Positions 32,058-42,067 are shown, counted from the stretch's first letter. The stretch is 64,000 nt of DNA from [Pantoea] beijingensis (GCF_022647505.1 NZ_CP071409.1:310001-374000); one strand, 5' to 3'. The notes: generated from the letters alone by a model not told the origin. Numbers and translations: made by a program.

Positions 32058-34613
32058 TTAGAACAACTCGTGGCTTTCGCCGTTGTCCATCAATGTGGTT
32101 CCCACATCATGCACCGAATACTCCGTTGGCTGAGTGCCATCGATAAAGTACTCCTGCCGAGTATTACCACCACCATTAGCCAGTTTGCCTGTCGCGCGGT
32201 CGATATTTATCGAGACGACGCCCTCTGGTGGGGTCAATGGTTGTATCGGCACACCATCAAGAGCGGCCTGCATAAACTCATCCCACGCTGGCTGAGCGCT
32301 CTTCGCTCCCCCTTCGTAGCCGGAGATCTGATCTTTAATCGCGCCAGAGGCTGTTGTGCGTCCCAGATCACGGCGGTGATCGTCGAAACCGATCCAGACT
32401 GAGGTAACAACGCCGGGCCCGTAGCCGGAGAACCATGCATCTTTCGAGCTATTCGTCGTACCGGTTTTACCGCCAATGTCGTTGCGCTTCAGATCGCGTC
32501 CTGCACGCCAGCCAGTCCCCATCCAGCCCGGTTCGCCGAAAATGTTTGAGTTCAGCGCGCTTTTAATCAGGAATGAGAGCGGCGTGTTAATCACATGAGG
32601 CGCATACTGTTGTTCACCCTTCTGCTGAGTGTCTCCCTGCGGAACCTGTTCCAGCTGCGGTTGCGGTACTGCAACGTTACGCCCGTCTTGCGAGACTGCA
32701 ACATTTTCAATACTGTCTTCGCTGAGTGCGACCGCTTTTTGCGTATCGCCATAAATGACCGGCAAATGGCATTCCGTGCAGGCAATTTTCGGTTTTTCTT
32801 CAAATACCGTCTCGCCCTGCTCGTTTTCGATCTTACTAATAAAGTAAGGATCGACAAGGAAGCCGCCATTCGCCATCACGGCATAACCGCGCACCAACTG
32901 CATCGGGGTAAAAGAGGCTGAGCCGAGCGCTAATGATTCGGTATGCACGATGTTTTGTGCAGGAAAGCCAAAACGCTGTAAATATTCTGCGGCGTAATCG
33001 ACACCCATCGCACGCATTGCGCGCACCATGACAACGTTCTTCGACTCGCCCAAACCCTGGCGCAGACGAATAGGACCATCATAGCGTGCCGGCGAGTTTT
33101 TTGGACGCCAGTCAGAGCCTGCGCCTGCGTCCCAGCGTGAAATCGGTACGTCATTCAGGATGGACGCGAGGGTTAAGCCACGATCCATTGCGGCGGTATA
33201 CAGGAACGGTTTGATATTAGACCCAACCTGACGTAACGCCTGAGTTACGCGGTTAAACTTGCTTTGGTTAAAGTCAAAGCCGCCAACCAGTGCACGCACC
33301 GCCCCATCTTTAGGGTCCAGTGAGATCAGCGCGGAGTTAACATCCGGAACCTGTGCCAGCCACCAGTCATTATCAACACTGCGCACCCAAACTTGCTGCC
33401 CGGTTTGTACTACCTGCGTGATGCTGCGTGGCGTGGCACCTTGTAAAGTGTCGGATTTATACGGACGTGCCCACCGCATCCCGCCCATGCCTAGTGAAAC
33501 CGTACTGCCATCACGCAACAGCGCGGTAGCTTCATCACTATTGGTGGAGGTAATTACCGCTGGAATCAGCGGGCCATATACCGGGAGAGCATTCAGTGCC
33601 TTGAGGATTGCCGTTTTATCCCACGCAGCTTCACCCGCTTTCCACAAAACATTGGCAGGTCCGCGATAGCCATGGCGCATATCGTAGGCCAGAACATTAT
33701 CGCGCACCGAGCTTTGTGCGGCGGTTTGCAGCTTTTGCGTTACGGTTGTATAGACTTTAAAACCGTCAGTGTAGGCATTTTCGCCGTAACGCTTAATCAT
33801 CTCCTGCCGTACCATTTCTGTCAGATAGGGGGCGGAGAAGGTAATTTTGGGACCATGGTAGGTCGCAACCAGTGGTTCATTACGCGCTTCATTATACTGC
33901 GCCTGAGTGATGTAACGCTGATCCAACAGGCGTGCCAGCACCACATTCCGTCGCGATTGCGCACGGTCATGTGAGTATATTGGGTTGAAGGTCGAGGGCG
34001 CTTTAGGCAAACCGGCAATCACCGCCATTTCGCTGAGCGTGAGTTGATCGACGTTCTTACCAAAATAAACCTGTGCGGCCGCGCCAACGCCGTACGCGCG
34101 ATAACCGAGATAGATTTTATTCAGATAGAGCTCAAGGATCTCATCTTTGGTCAGCAATTGCTCGATGCGCACCGCCAGAAACGCTTCCTTAATTTTACGC
34201 ATTAGCGTGCGCTCAGGACTGAGGAAAAAATTTCTCGCCAGCTGCTGTGTAATAGTACTTGCCCCTTGTGAGGCCCGCCCTGAAACCAGCGCAATACTCG
34301 CCGCACGGAAAATACCAATAGGGTCGACGCCATGATGCTCATAGAAGCGACTATCTTCTGTAGCAATAAACGCTTTCACCATTTCTGGCGGAATTTGTTG
34401 TAGCTTCAACGGAATACGGCGTTTTTCACCATATTGGGCGATCAGCTCATTATCCGCGCTGTAAACCTGCATCGGCGTTTGTAGCCGAATGTCTTTCAGC
34501 GTATTCACATCGGGTAGCTGGGGCTCAATGTACTTGTACAAGCCATATACCGAACCGGCTCCCAGCAAAATGCAACACACTGCAAGGATCAAAAAATACT
34601 TTACGAACTTCAC
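32058..34613 (-). CDS. mrcA: Penicillin-binding protein 1A
   Basis: Bifunctional peptidoglycan synthase. 851 residues. N-terminal membrane anchor (about 5-28), glycosyltransferase family 51 domain with EDSRFYEHHGVD (catalytic Glu), GASTITQQLARNFFL and KIKEAFLAVRIEQ, then the OB-like insert and the transpeptidase domain with SxxK in VGSNIKPF, SxN in GESKNVVM and KTG in GGKTGTTNSSKDAWF. The start codon is GTG at 34613, as in E. coli mrcA. Divergent from the hof operon. Confidence 0.98.
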   Translation of the reverse strand: MKFVKYFLILAVCCILLGAGSVYGLYKYIEPQLPDVNTLKDIRLQTPMQVYSADNELIAQYGEKRRIPLKLQQIPPEMVKAFIATEDSRFYEHHGVDPIGIFRAASIALVSGRASQGASTITQQLARNFFLSPERTLMRKIKEAFLAVRIEQLLTKDEILELYLNKIYLGYRAYGVGAAAQVYFGKNVDQLTLSEMAVIAGLPKAPSTFNPIYSHDRAQSRRNVVLARLLDQRYITQAQYNEARNEPLVATYHGPKITFSAPYLTEMVRQEMIKRYGENAYTDGFKVYTTVTQKLQTAAQSSVRDNVLAYDMRHGYRGPANVLWKAGEAAWDKTAILKALNALPVYGPLIPAVITSTNSDEATALLRDGSTVSLGMGGMRWARPYKSDTLQGATPRSITQVVQTGQQVWVRSVDNDWWLAQVPDVNSALISLDPKDGAVRALVGGFDFNQSKFNRVTQALRQVGSNIKPFLYTAAMDRGLTLASILNDVPISRWDAGAGSDWRPKNSPARYDGPIRLRQGLGESKNVVMVRAMRAMGVDYAAEYLQRFGFPAQNIVHTESLALGSASFTPMQLVRGYAVMANGGFLVDPYFISKIENEQGETVFEEKPKIACTECHLPVIYGDTQKAVALSEDSIENVAVSQDGRNVAVPQPQLEQVPQGDTQQKGEQQYAPHVINTPLSFLIKSALNSNIFGEPGWMGTGWRAGRDLKRNDIGGKTGTTNSSKDAWFSGYGPGVVTSVWIGFDDHRRDLGRTTASGAIKDQISGYEGGAKSAQPAWDEFMQAALDGVPIQPLTPPEGVVSINIDRATGKLANGGGNTRQEYFIDGTQPTEYSVHDVGTTLMDNGESHELF

Positions 34614-34735
34614 CTGAGATTTCCCATTTAATGTCGTTTGGGCAGTTTATAAACAATCGCGCGGTAGTATAAAGGCAAGCATGACGCTTTGATACGTCCT
34701 TTTTCACCAACTGACGATATGGAGATCGCGCGAAA

Positions 34736-35563
34736 ATGGCTTTTCAGACATGGCAAATAGGGCTGGATATACAGAACGGCAAGCTTTGTGCTCTGGGTAT
34801 TCAGCGCCGTCGTAACGGCTGGCAGTTACGCCACTGGTGGCAACATGCGTTGCCGCAAGATACGTTAAGGAACGGCATGCTGCAACGTCCGGCAGAACTC
34901 ATCTCCGTTCTGCAGCAATGGCGTAAGCAGCTGCCGCGTCATATTTCGCTGCGCGTTGGGTTCCCCCCTCAGTTAGTACTCCAGCGTTTTATCGAGTTAC
35001 CCCGCCAACCTTTACGCGAACCGGAGCGTAACAGTTATGTGGCTGCAGCGGCGCGGCGATTTTTCCCAATTGAGCTGGAAGCTCTGGCGTTGGATTACCG
35101 TGAAGCCGTGCAACCCGTGGGGCAAATCTGCGTAACGGCTGCCCGGAGAGAGGCGCTGGATTTCTGGCTCGATAGTCTGGGGCAAGCAGGTTTGTTACCG
35201 CAAATACTGGAACTGACGCCGGCAGCGTTATACTCGCTTTCACAGGCCTTGGCACTGGATCCGATGGCGACACTGGTGCATCGTCTTGCCGATCACTGGT
35301 TGTGGTTCGCCCCGGAAAATAAACAGCAACCCTGGGGCTGGTGTAATTTTGATGAGGCTGAAAGTTACGGCATGCTATGCCAGCGTTATCTCGGCACGCC
35401 TTCGCCAGCTTATTACAGCTCTACTGAGCCTGATCCCTTACCAGATAATACCCGTCATTTGCTCCCACTGGATGCTTTACAGCTTATGCAGCCTCCCTTA
35501 CCGCATTGTACTGGCGCATTTGCGCTGGCTGCTGGCCTGGCGTTAAGACCAGAGGATGTTTGA
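34736..35563 (+). CDS. hofM: DNA-utilisation pilus assembly protein HofM (PilM-like)
   Basis: Cytoplasmic actin-like platform protein for the type IV pilus-like DNA uptake machine. 275 residues. N-terminal IGLDIQNGKLCALGIQ phosphate-loop-like motif typical of PilM, and ALDYR near residue 120. GGAG precedes the ATG. First gene of hofMNOPQ, in which E. coli uses external DNA as a nutrient. Overlaps hofN by one base (TGATG). Confidence 0.9.
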   Translation: MAFQTWQIGLDIQNGKLCALGIQRRRNGWQLRHWWQHALPQDTLRNGMLQRPAELISVLQQWRKQLPRHISLRVGFPPQLVLQRFIELPRQPLREPERNSYVAAAARRFFPIELEALALDYREAVQPVGQICVTAARREALDFWLDSLGQAGLLPQILELTPAALYSLSQALALDPMATLVHRLADHWLWFAPENKQQPWGWCNFDEAESYGMLCQRYLGTPSPAYYSSTEPDPLPDNTRHLLPLDALQLMQPPLPHCTGAFALAAGLALRPEDV

Positions 35564-36099
35564 TGATCTGGGTTAATTTTCTACCGTGGCGGCAGCGACG
35601 GCGTCAGCGAGCGTTATATCAATGGCTGATGCGAGCACTGACTCCATTACTGTTCGGGATAAGTTTGTCGATCGCTATCGGTTGGCAACTGAGCGAAGAA
35701 AACTACCGCTGGCGTGAGCGTATTGCACGCCAGGAGGAGGCGATTACACAGGCCGGGGTGCTATCAGCATACCTTGCACAATCACTGCAAGAGCAGAGGC
35801 AATTGCAGGTGGTACAACAGAAGCGCCTGCAACAACGCCAGCGCAATCGCGGTTGGCATCAATTCTCGCAGCAGTTGGCACAGTTGATGCCGGAGACGCT
35901 CTGGCTGACCACGATTAAAAAACGTGAGGAGGGCGTGCGCATTGTTGGGTTTTGCCAGCAACTGGCGGATGTGCGTGAGTTTCGTCAGCAGTTAGGTACG
36001 TTATCGCTATTTCAGCAGGTCGAAAACCAGGGGGTTATTCGCCAGGCACCAGGGCAATTGCAGTTTATTCTCCTGGCAAAGGAGGTGCTGGATGGATGA
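35563..36099 (+). CDS. hofN: DNA-utilisation protein HofN (PilN-like)
   Basis: Inner-membrane bitopic protein of the pilus platform. 178 residues from the ATG at 35563 (MIWVNFLPWRQRRRQ): the WVNFLPWR start is the PilN signature that contacts PilM. One membrane helix at about residues 24-42, then a periplasmic coiled-coil rich in Gln and Arg and a ferredoxin-like domain. An upstream in-frame start at 35506 lies inside hofM and is rejected. Overlaps hofO by eight bases. Confidence 0.9.
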   Translation: MIWVNFLPWRQRRRQRALYQWLMRALTPLLFGISLSIAIGWQLSEENYRWRERIARQEEAITQAGVLSAYLAQSLQEQRQLQVVQQKRLQQRQRNRGWHQFSQQLAQLMPETLWLTTIKKREEGVRIVGFCQQLADVREFRQQLGTLSLFQQVENQGVIRQAPGQLQFILLAKEVLDG

Positions 36100-36595
36100 G
36101 TGGCTATCACGCTGGTTGCAAATACGGCCACTTTGGCAATGGGTTACGGTGATGGTTTTGCCGCCTGGATTCCTTCTACTCATTGGATGGATGTGGCTTC
36201 AGCCCCTGTGGATGAGCCAGCAAAGGTTAGTGAATGAACACCAGCAGTTGATGATGCGGTGGCAAACAACGCTCGTGCAGCTATTGGCGAAGCCACGTCT
36301 GGCAGAACAACAGGTGAAGAATCAGCGACTCCGTGCTGCGTTAACGCTACATCAGGAGCAGCGTTTCTCACTGGTCGCTCTGATGCGTTATGCCGGTGGC
36401 GTCGTCGAACAGTGGCAGCCGCAGCTTCACGGCGGCGAAATCACTCTGTTACTGAGTTGGGTACAACTACAGCGAGTGTTTGATTATTTGGTTACACGGC
36501 CTTTAACGCTGAAAGATTTTACCCTTCAACGCAGCGGTGAGCGGTTGCGGCTAACGTTGTTATTAGGGTGGGAATATGAAATGTCGCTGGATTAG
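36092..36595 (+). CDS. hofO: DNA-utilisation protein HofO (PilO-like)
   Basis: Inner-membrane partner of HofN. 167 residues: a short cytoplasmic lead, a membrane helix at about 16-38 (VTVMVLPPGFLLLIGWMWLQ), a periplasmic coiled-coil and a small C-terminal domain. Sequence is weakly conserved, so identity rests mainly on the position between hofN and hofP and the PilO-like layout. Overlaps hofP by 20 bases. Confidence 0.82.
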   Translation: MDEWLSRWLQIRPLWQWVTVMVLPPGFLLLIGWMWLQPLWMSQQRLVNEHQQLMMRWQTTLVQLLAKPRLAEQQVKNQRLRAALTLHQEQRFSLVALMRYAGGVVEQWQPQLHGGEITLLLSWVQLQRVFDYLVTRPLTLKDFTLQRSGERLRLTLLLGWEYEMSLD

Positions 36596-36962
36596 CTGGA
36601 GTATCGTGGTAATCGCGTATTTTGCTCATGCCCGGGATCCTTTTTCCCCACCTGACGCCATGACTTGCCTGAGTGAGATTCCCCGGCCCGTACAATGGCG
36701 TTTGCAAGGGATTATTGGCCGTAAGAATGACTATCGTGGTTGGCTACTCTCGCCTCAGGGACAATCCCTGACGATGTCAACCGGAGACGTTTTCCCCCTC
36801 GCCCCCTGGTTCATTGATGAAATTGGCCCGATGAGCGTCATGCTCAGCGAAGAGAAGAGCTGCCGCCCCGGTCAGTATCAGTTAACCGTAAAAGGACCTT
36901 TCGATGATAAGGATATTCATCATGTTAATAGGACTGCTCGCTATCCGCAGCCACGCCAATGA
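36576..36962 (+). CDS. hofP: DNA-utilisation protein HofP (PilP-like)
   Basis: Short periplasmic protein of 128 residues with an N-terminal hydrophobic signal (about 6-19) directly followed by ARDPFSPPDAMTC, the HofP/PilP-type RDPF motif, and a small beta domain (WRLQGIIGRKNDYRGWLLSP). Two cysteines may pair. Probably links the inner-membrane subcomplex to the secretin. Its 3' end overlaps hofQ by 59 bases, more than other junctions in the operon. Confidence 0.82.
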   Translation: MKCRWISWSIVVIAYFAHARDPFSPPDAMTCLSEIPRPVQWRLQGIIGRKNDYRGWLLSPQGQSLTMSTGDVFPLAPWFIDEIGPMSVMLSEEKSCRPGQYQLTVKGPFDDKDIHHVNRTARYPQPRQ

Positions 36963-38151
36963 GGAGCCTATTTCACTGGCGTTTGATGATGCGCCTGTTG
37001 AACGTGTTTTGCAGGCACTTGCCGATTATCAACAGCTTAACCTGATGGTTGCACCCGGTGTAACGGGTAATGTTTCACTACGTTTGAAAATGGTGCCCTG
37101 GCAACAAGCGCTTGATTTAATTGTTCGCATGGCAAAGCTGAGTATTGAAACTGATGGCAATGTAATGCTGGTGTATCCGGAAAGCTGGCAGCAGGAGAAG
37201 CGGCAACGCGAGAGTGAACGTCAGGATGACGCACGGCAAAAATTGCCGCTCGAAACACAAATGATTGCCCTGAATTATGCCGACGCGACGGCCATTAATG
37301 CCAGTTTGTTGGCGGAGCAAACGAAGCTCATGACGGTTCGCGGTAGCGTTACTGTTGATACCCGGACTAATGCTTTATTGGTGCGTGATACACCGTCAGC
37401 GCTAAAACAGGTTGTGCGATGGGTGCGGGCGCTTGACGTGCCATTGGAGCAAATTGAACTGGAAGCGCATATCGTGACTATCAGTAAAGATGTCCTGCAT
37501 GAGCTGGGCGTAAACTGGGGATTCAGTAATGAAGAGAATCTTACGCGCGCGTTGCGTACCACGCAGTTAAGCGTGGATCTGGGCATGGCAAAGCCGACAA
37601 TCAGCGCTGGATTTAATTTGGCGCGACTCGATGGACAATTACTTAATCTGGAGCTGAGTGCTCTGGAGCGTGAAAACCAGATCGAAATTATCGCCAGCCC
37701 AAGATTGTTCACCTCGCACCAGCAGCCAGCCAGTATTAAACAGGGAACGGAAATCCCTTATGAGGTTGCGAATGGAACCAGTGGTGCCACGCGTATCGAG
37801 TTTAAGGAAGCGGTGTTGGGCATGGAGGTTACGCCGGCGGTGCAGCCAAATGGGCGAATAATGCTGAAATTGCGCATCAGCCAGAATATGCCTGGGCGCA
37901 ATATCCACGGCGGTGACACGGAAGTACTGACTATTGATAAACAAGAAATTGAAACGCAGGTGACGCTAAAAAATGGCCAGACGCTGGCGCTTGGGGGGAT
38001 TTTCCAGCAGCAACATGCCAGAGGGCGCGATAAAGTGCCCGTGTTAGGGGATATTCCCTGGATTGGTGCCCTGTTTCGACATGATGTTCAGGAAAATAAG
38101 CGGCGTGAGCTGGTTATTTTTATTACGCCACGCTTAATTCATGACGAATGA
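36904..38151 (+). CDS. hofQ: DNA-uptake outer-membrane secretin HofQ
   Basis: Outer-membrane channel for DNA uptake (PilQ/ComE type). 415 residues: signal peptide (about 1-18, ending SHA), N-domains with ISLAFDDAPVERVLQALADY and the N1/KH-like VTVDTRTNALLVRDTP, then the secretin core with LSALERENQIEIIASPRL, GTEIPYEV, FKEAVLGMEVTP and VPVLGDIPWIGALFRHD. AAGGA lies 7 bases before the ATG at 36904; a second ATG at codon 7 is possible. Last gene of the operon. Confidence 0.94.
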   Translation: MIRIFIMLIGLLAIRSHANEEPISLAFDDAPVERVLQALADYQQLNLMVAPGVTGNVSLRLKMVPWQQALDLIVRMAKLSIETDGNVMLVYPESWQQEKRQRESERQDDARQKLPLETQMIALNYADATAINASLLAEQTKLMTVRGSVTVDTRTNALLVRDTPSALKQVVRWVRALDVPLEQIELEAHIVTISKDVLHELGVNWGFSNEENLTRALRTTQLSVDLGMAKPTISAGFNLARLDGQLLNLELSALERENQIEIIASPRLFTSHQQPASIKQGTEIPYEVANGTSGATRIEFKEAVLGMEVTPAVQPNGRIMLKLRISQNMPGRNIHGGDTEVLTIDKQEIETQVTLKNGQTLALGGIFQQQHARGRDKVPVLGDIPWIGALFRHDVQENKRRELVIFITPRLIHDE

Positions 38152-38433
38152 TGCTTTTTATCCAAAAAGTATTTGCACCTGAATGGTTAGTTTTGCCGCA
38201 ACGGGGCCGGCAAATGACAACATTTGCATAAATGCTTTGAACGGCCGCTTCCAGCGGTTCTGAAAAGAGGAAAGGGCGGATAACTCACGGTGTGAGCGGC
38301 CATTCAACCCCGAATCTTCCAGGTATCACCTGGACGTTTTTTCATGGATTGCTAACATATGCGTTTGACGCAAGGGCGGAATTAGCTTACAAGGTTTAGC
38401 GATTTTGAATATTGGGTCATCGTGCCCGTGTGC
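38152..38433. other. Left part of the long hofQ-aroK gap
   Basis: The whole gap 38152-39085 is 934 bases without a supported gene. Its left 282 bases contain no recognisable repeat; two ERIC-type elements follow, and the last 230 bases should hold the aroK promoter. Confidence 0.55.
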
Positions 38434-38696
38434 ATAATAGCCTAAGTGATTGAAGTTGCATCAAGGCGGCAAGAGCGTGACAAATTGGTTTACCCGTTTG
38501 AATCGCGATTGCGCTGGCCTGAAGGGTGAGCCGCAGGTTCATCATCCCGATGAGTTTACTCACGTTCAATATTCCGGTGAGTGATAAATCGGTCAGGAAC
38601 AGGTTTGAATGCTGTTTCGCAGCGGCCCTGAAGGGTGAGGCCAAGGACGAGCCGATAACGCAGCCAACACAGAGGCAGCTTCAGATACGAAGGATA
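38434..38696 (+). repeat. Expanded ERIC-like element
   Basis: The left end (CCTAAGTGATTGAAGTTGCA then TCAAGGCGGCAAG) and right end (AACGCAGCCAACACAGAGG then CAGCTTCAGATACGA) are those of ERIC, and a central CATCCCGATGAGTTTACTCA is retained. The element is about 263 bases instead of about 127. A 13-base direct repeat CCTGAAGGGTGAG (38518-38530 and 38627-38639) brackets part of the extra sequence. Confidence 0.6.
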
Positions 38697-38723
38697 GAGC
38701 ATTTTTACCGTTTTATATCGCGC

Positions 38724-38849
38724 TATCCCCAAGTAGCTTCAAGTCGTATTGAGGTGGCAATGTCGCAAACCCCGGCTCCTGAATAGCTCAGTGACAGGGG
38801 GGCGCCGAGTAAAGCCAACAACGATGCTGCTTGAAGTCTGATGGGTATA
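38724..38849 (+). repeat. Full-length ERIC-like element
   Basis: 126 bases bounded by TATCCCC and GGGTATA, with ERIC ends AAGTAGCTTCAAGT at the left and AGCCAACAACGATGCTGCTT then GAAGTCTGATGGG at the right. Length equals the canonical element although the interior is diverged. It lies 28 bases after the expanded copy. Confidence 0.7.
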
Positions 38850-39085
38850 TACAGCGTTCCGATGCTGGTAAAGTCGGTCAGATAAATAAAGCGGACTGAA
38901 ACGCGCCCATACAAGCGCGCCATGAACCGGCAATTTATTCGGTTGCCAAACTACCTATAGTGTTGAGATAATTTTCAGTCTGACTCTCGCACTATCGCTC
39001 ATGAGGTTTCAGTTCATGTCCCGCCAGCGGCTTAATCGTTGAACGCGGGGTATCATCAACGAATTGTCTTAGTAATACCGAAAAA

Positions 39086-39607
39086 ATGGCAGAGAAACGC
39101 AATATCTTTCTGGTTGGGCCTATGGGTGCCGGCAAAAGCACTATTGGTCGTCAGTTAGCTCAGCAACTCAATATGGAATTTTACGATTCTGATCAAGAAA
39201 TTGAGCGACGTACCGGAGCGGATGTGGGCTGGGTGTTCGACGTTGAAGGCGAAGAAGGTTTTCGCGATCGCGAAGAGAAAATCATCAACGAACTCACCGA
39301 AAAACAGGGCATTGTGCTGGCAACAGGCGGCGGCTCGGTAAAATCGCGTGAAACCCGTAATCGACTCTCCGCCCGCGGCGTCGTGGTTTATCTTGAAACC
39401 ACCATTGAGAAACAGCTGGCGCGCACGCAACGCGATAAAAAGCGCCCATTGCTTCAGGTGGACTCACCGCCACGCGAGGTGCTGGAGGCTTTAGCCGACG
39501 AACGTAATCCTCTTTACGAAGAGATTGCGGACGTGACTATTCGCACGGACGATCAAAGCGCCAAAGTGGTGGCTAATCAGATCATCAATATGTTGGAAAA
39601 GAGCTGA
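39086..39607 (+). CDS. aroK: Shikimate kinase I
   Basis: Phosphorylates shikimate in aromatic amino acid synthesis. 173 residues, full length. Walker [16 protein letters not shown] (about 11-25), substrate residues in [12 protein letters not shown] and FRDREE, glycine triad ATGGGSV, lid [11 protein letters not shown] and adenine-side [12 protein letters not shown]. First gene of aroK-aroB-damX-dam-rpe-gph-trpS. Confidence 0.98.
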   Translation: MAEKRNIFLVGPMGAGKSTIGRQLAQQLNMEFYDSDQEIERRTGADVGWVFDVEGEEGFRDREEKIINELTEKQGIVLATGGGSVKSRETRNRLSARGVVVYLETTIEKQLARTQRDKKRPLLQVDSPPREVLEALADERNPLYEEIADVTIRTDDQSAKVVANQIINMLEKS

Positions 39608-39783
39608 TAATCCACTTCATCTTCAAACGGCATCTGTGTGAGCTGCCCTTGCGCGCCCGGTTACATAGTTTATCTATGCCTCCGGGGGCTTACTGGTTTG
39701 CCGCCCTTGATGCCACTTGAATGATTTTATTCATAGCGTAACTTGTCTGGAAACCAGACATAAAAATAAGGTCATATCGCATT

Positions 39784-40872
39784 ATGGAGAGGATAAGCGT
39801 CACTCTGGGGGAGCGAAGCTACCCTATCATCATCGCTGCCGGACTGTTCAACGATCCGGCTTCTTTTTGGCCGCTAAAAGCGGGCGATCAGGCTATGCTG
39901 GTGACGAACCAGACGTTGGCACCTCTTTATCTCAATAAGTTACGTACCCTGCTTGAAAACTCCGGGATAAAAGTCGATGAGGTTATCCTGCCCGACGGCG
40001 AGCAGTACAAAACCCTGGCCGTAATGGAGCAGGTTTTCACTGCATTACTTGAAAAACCGCACGGTCGTGACACGACCTTGATCGCCTTAGGCGGTGGAGT
40101 GGTGGGCGATTTGACCGGTTTTGCTGCCGCCAGCTATCAGCGTGGTGTGCGATTTATCCAGGTGCCGACTACCTTGTTATCTCAGGTCGACTCCTCGGTC
40201 GGCGGCAAGACGGCCGTTAACCATCCTCTGGGCAAGAATATGATCGGTGCTTTTTACCAGCCAGCTTCGGTAGTCATCGATCTCGACTGCCTCAAAAGTT
40301 TACCGCCGCGTGAGCTCGCTTCGGGCCTGGCGGAAGTGATCAAATATGGCATTATTTTAGACGCCGACTTTTTTGACTGGTTAGAGCAAAATCTGGATGC
40401 GGTCATGGCGCTTGATGGCGAAGCTATGGCGTATTGCATTCGCCGCTGCTGCGAGTTGAAAGCGGATGTTGTTGCCGCTGACGAGCGTGAAACGGGTCAG
40501 CGCGCCCTGCTTAACCTGGGTCACACTTACGGTCATGCTATCGAAGCGCATATGGGGTACGGCAACTGGCTACACGGTGAAGCCGTTGCAGCTGGCATGG
40601 TTATGGCTGCACGTACTGCTGAACGGTTAGGCCAATTTGATGCAGCAGATACCGCTCGTATCATCGTGCTGCTTGAGCGTGCTGGCTTACCCGTGAATGG
40701 CCCGAAAGCGATGCTGTCCAGTGACTATTTGCCACATATGATGCGTGACAAAAAAGTGTTAGCGGGTGAATTGCGGTTGGTGTTACCTCTCGCAATCGGT
40801 AAAGCTGAAGTGCGTGGTGGCGTGGCACATGATATTGTTCTGGCTGCGATTGAAGATTGCCAGATAGCGTAA
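39784..40872 (+). CDS. aroB: 3-dehydroquinate synthase
   Basis: Converts DAHP to 3-dehydroquinate with NAD and a divalent metal. 362 residues, normal. Signature parts: [10 protein letters not shown], the glycine-rich [36 protein letters not shown], metal ligands Glu in [10 protein letters not shown] and His in [11 protein letters not shown] and [11 protein letters not shown]. 176 bases follow aroK, somewhat long for the operon; a weak stem sits there. Confidence 0.98.
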   Translation: MERISVTLGERSYPIIIAAGLFNDPASFWPLKAGDQAMLVTNQTLAPLYLNKLRTLLENSGIKVDEVILPDGEQYKTLAVMEQVFTALLEKPHGRDTTLIALGGGVVGDLTGFAAASYQRGVRFIQVPTTLLSQVDSSVGGKTAVNHPLGKNMIGAFYQPASVVIDLDCLKSLPPRELASGLAEVIKYGIILDADFFDWLEQNLDAVMALDGEAMAYCIRRCCELKADVVAADERETGQRALLNLGHTYGHAIEAHMGYGNWLHGEAVAAGMVMAARTAERLGQFDAADTARIIVLLERAGLPVNGPKAMLSSDYLPHMMRDKKVLAGELRLVLPLAIGKAEVRGGVAHDIVLAAIEDCQIA

Positions 40873-40905
40873 GAACAAGCCGGTATTGCCGGTATGAAAC
40901 AGATA

Positions 40906-40979
40906 AATACCCTAATAATTTGAGTTGCGCAGCAGCTGCGTATTGCCAGCAAGTTGCAGTTTGAAACAGGATGGGTATA
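40906..40979 (+). repeat. Short ERIC-like element between aroB and damX
   Basis: ATACCCTAATAATTTGAGTT at the left and GTTTGAAACAGGATGGGTAT at the right: ERIC termini with a reduced interior (about 74 bases). It is transcribed in the aroB-damX message and could fold. Confidence 0.6.
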
Positions 40980-41032
40980 AACGCCGGACACAGGATAGTG
41001 CCGGCGTATGCCGCTAAACGGGAGGAGGTTAA

Positions 41033-42067
41033 ATGGACGAGTTAAAACCTGAAGACGAGTTAAAACCTGACACCAGCGATCGTCGCCCGACGCGGTCACG
41101 TAAAGCGTCTTCTGCACCGAAAGTACCGATTTCTCGTCAACATATGATGATGGGGATTGGCATTCTTGTTCTGCTGCTGTTAGTGATTGGTATCGGCTCC
41201 GCGCTGAAAGCGCCGAGTGATAGTGAGCAAAAAACACAGCCGCCGGTGGCAAACAATACGGGCAATACCGGTAATACCACGGGTAATGCTGGCAGCGAGA
41301 AAAGTATCGATCTTTCGGGCTCGCCGTCCATGAGTGGTCAGCCTACGGGTGTGCAACCAGGTCAGGAAACAGCAGCCAATGTGCCAACCTCTGACGCGGC
41401 TTCCACGCCTGCCGGACAGCAAGAGCTTAGTGCTCCACCGATCTCTTCAACGCCCACTCAGGCTCCTGCGATTGAGGCACCAGCCAATCAGCAGCGTGTC
41501 GAACTGCCTGGCGATCTGAATAATGCGCTCTCTTCTGAGCAAGGACAGGTTGATGCTGCAGCACAAGGGGCAAATAACAATGCCGGTTCGTTGCCTACCG
41601 CACCGGCTACCGTGGCAGGTGGCGTAGAAAATACGCGTCCAGTAAGCAAACCGGTACAGCATCAGGCATCAAACAGTGCTTCACGGCCAGCTAAAACCAC
41701 GGCACATCATCCTGCGGCGAGCAAACCGGCCGCGGCATCAAAGCCAACGGCTAATGAGCGGAATAAGCCGACGGCAACGACCAGCCAGAGCAGTGCGAAA
41801 TCTACCCCGGGTGGAAATTATACGCTACAGCTTAGTAGTGCTTCCCGCTCTGACACGCTTAATGCGTGGGCGAAAAAGCAGAATCTGAGTGGCTATCACG
41901 TTTATAAAACGACGCGTAATGGTCAGCCCTGGTATGTGCTTGTGACGGGCTCCTATGGGACGCCTGCGGAAGCCAAACGTGCCGTAGGGGCGCTTCCTGC
42001 TGAGGTGAGAGCTCAAAGCCCTTGGGTAAAACCTGTCAGTCAGGTGAAGAAAGAATCAGTCAACTGA
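41033..42067 (+). CDS. damX: Cell division SPOR-domain protein DamX
   Basis: Septal-ring membrane protein that binds denuded glycan strands. 344 residues, clearly shorter than E. coli DamX (428). N-terminal cytoplasmic part of about 37 residues (MDELKPEDELKPDTSDRRPTRSRK), then one membrane helix (about 38-58, MMMGIGILVLLLLVIGIGSA), a long Thr/Pro/Ala/Gln-rich periplasmic linker and a SPOR domain at about 262-335 (YTLQLSSASRSDTLNAWAKK, NGQPWYVLVTGSYGTPAEAK). Most of the missing length is in the cytoplasmic segment. Operon position is canonical. Confidence 0.95.
   Translation: MDELKPEDELKPDTSDRRPTRSRKASSAPKVPISRQHMMMGIGILVLLLLVIGIGSALKAPSDSEQKTQPPVANNTGNTGNTTGNAGSEKSIDLSGSPSMSGQPTGVQPGQETAANVPTSDAASTPAGQQELSAPPISSTPTQAPAIEAPANQQRVELPGDLNNALSSEQGQVDAAAQGANNNAGSLPTAPATVAGGVENTRPVSKPVQHQASNSASRPAKTTAHHPAASKPAAASKPTANERNKPTATTSQSSAKSTPGGNYTLQLSSASRSDTLNAWAKKQNLSGYHVYKTTRNGQPWYVLVTGSYGTPAEAKRAVGALPAEVRAQSPWVKPVSQVKKESVN

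Noticed and set aside
38526..38786. Plus-strand ORF of 86 residues in the hofQ-aroK gap
   Set aside because: It is made of ERIC repeat sequence and has no coding features.
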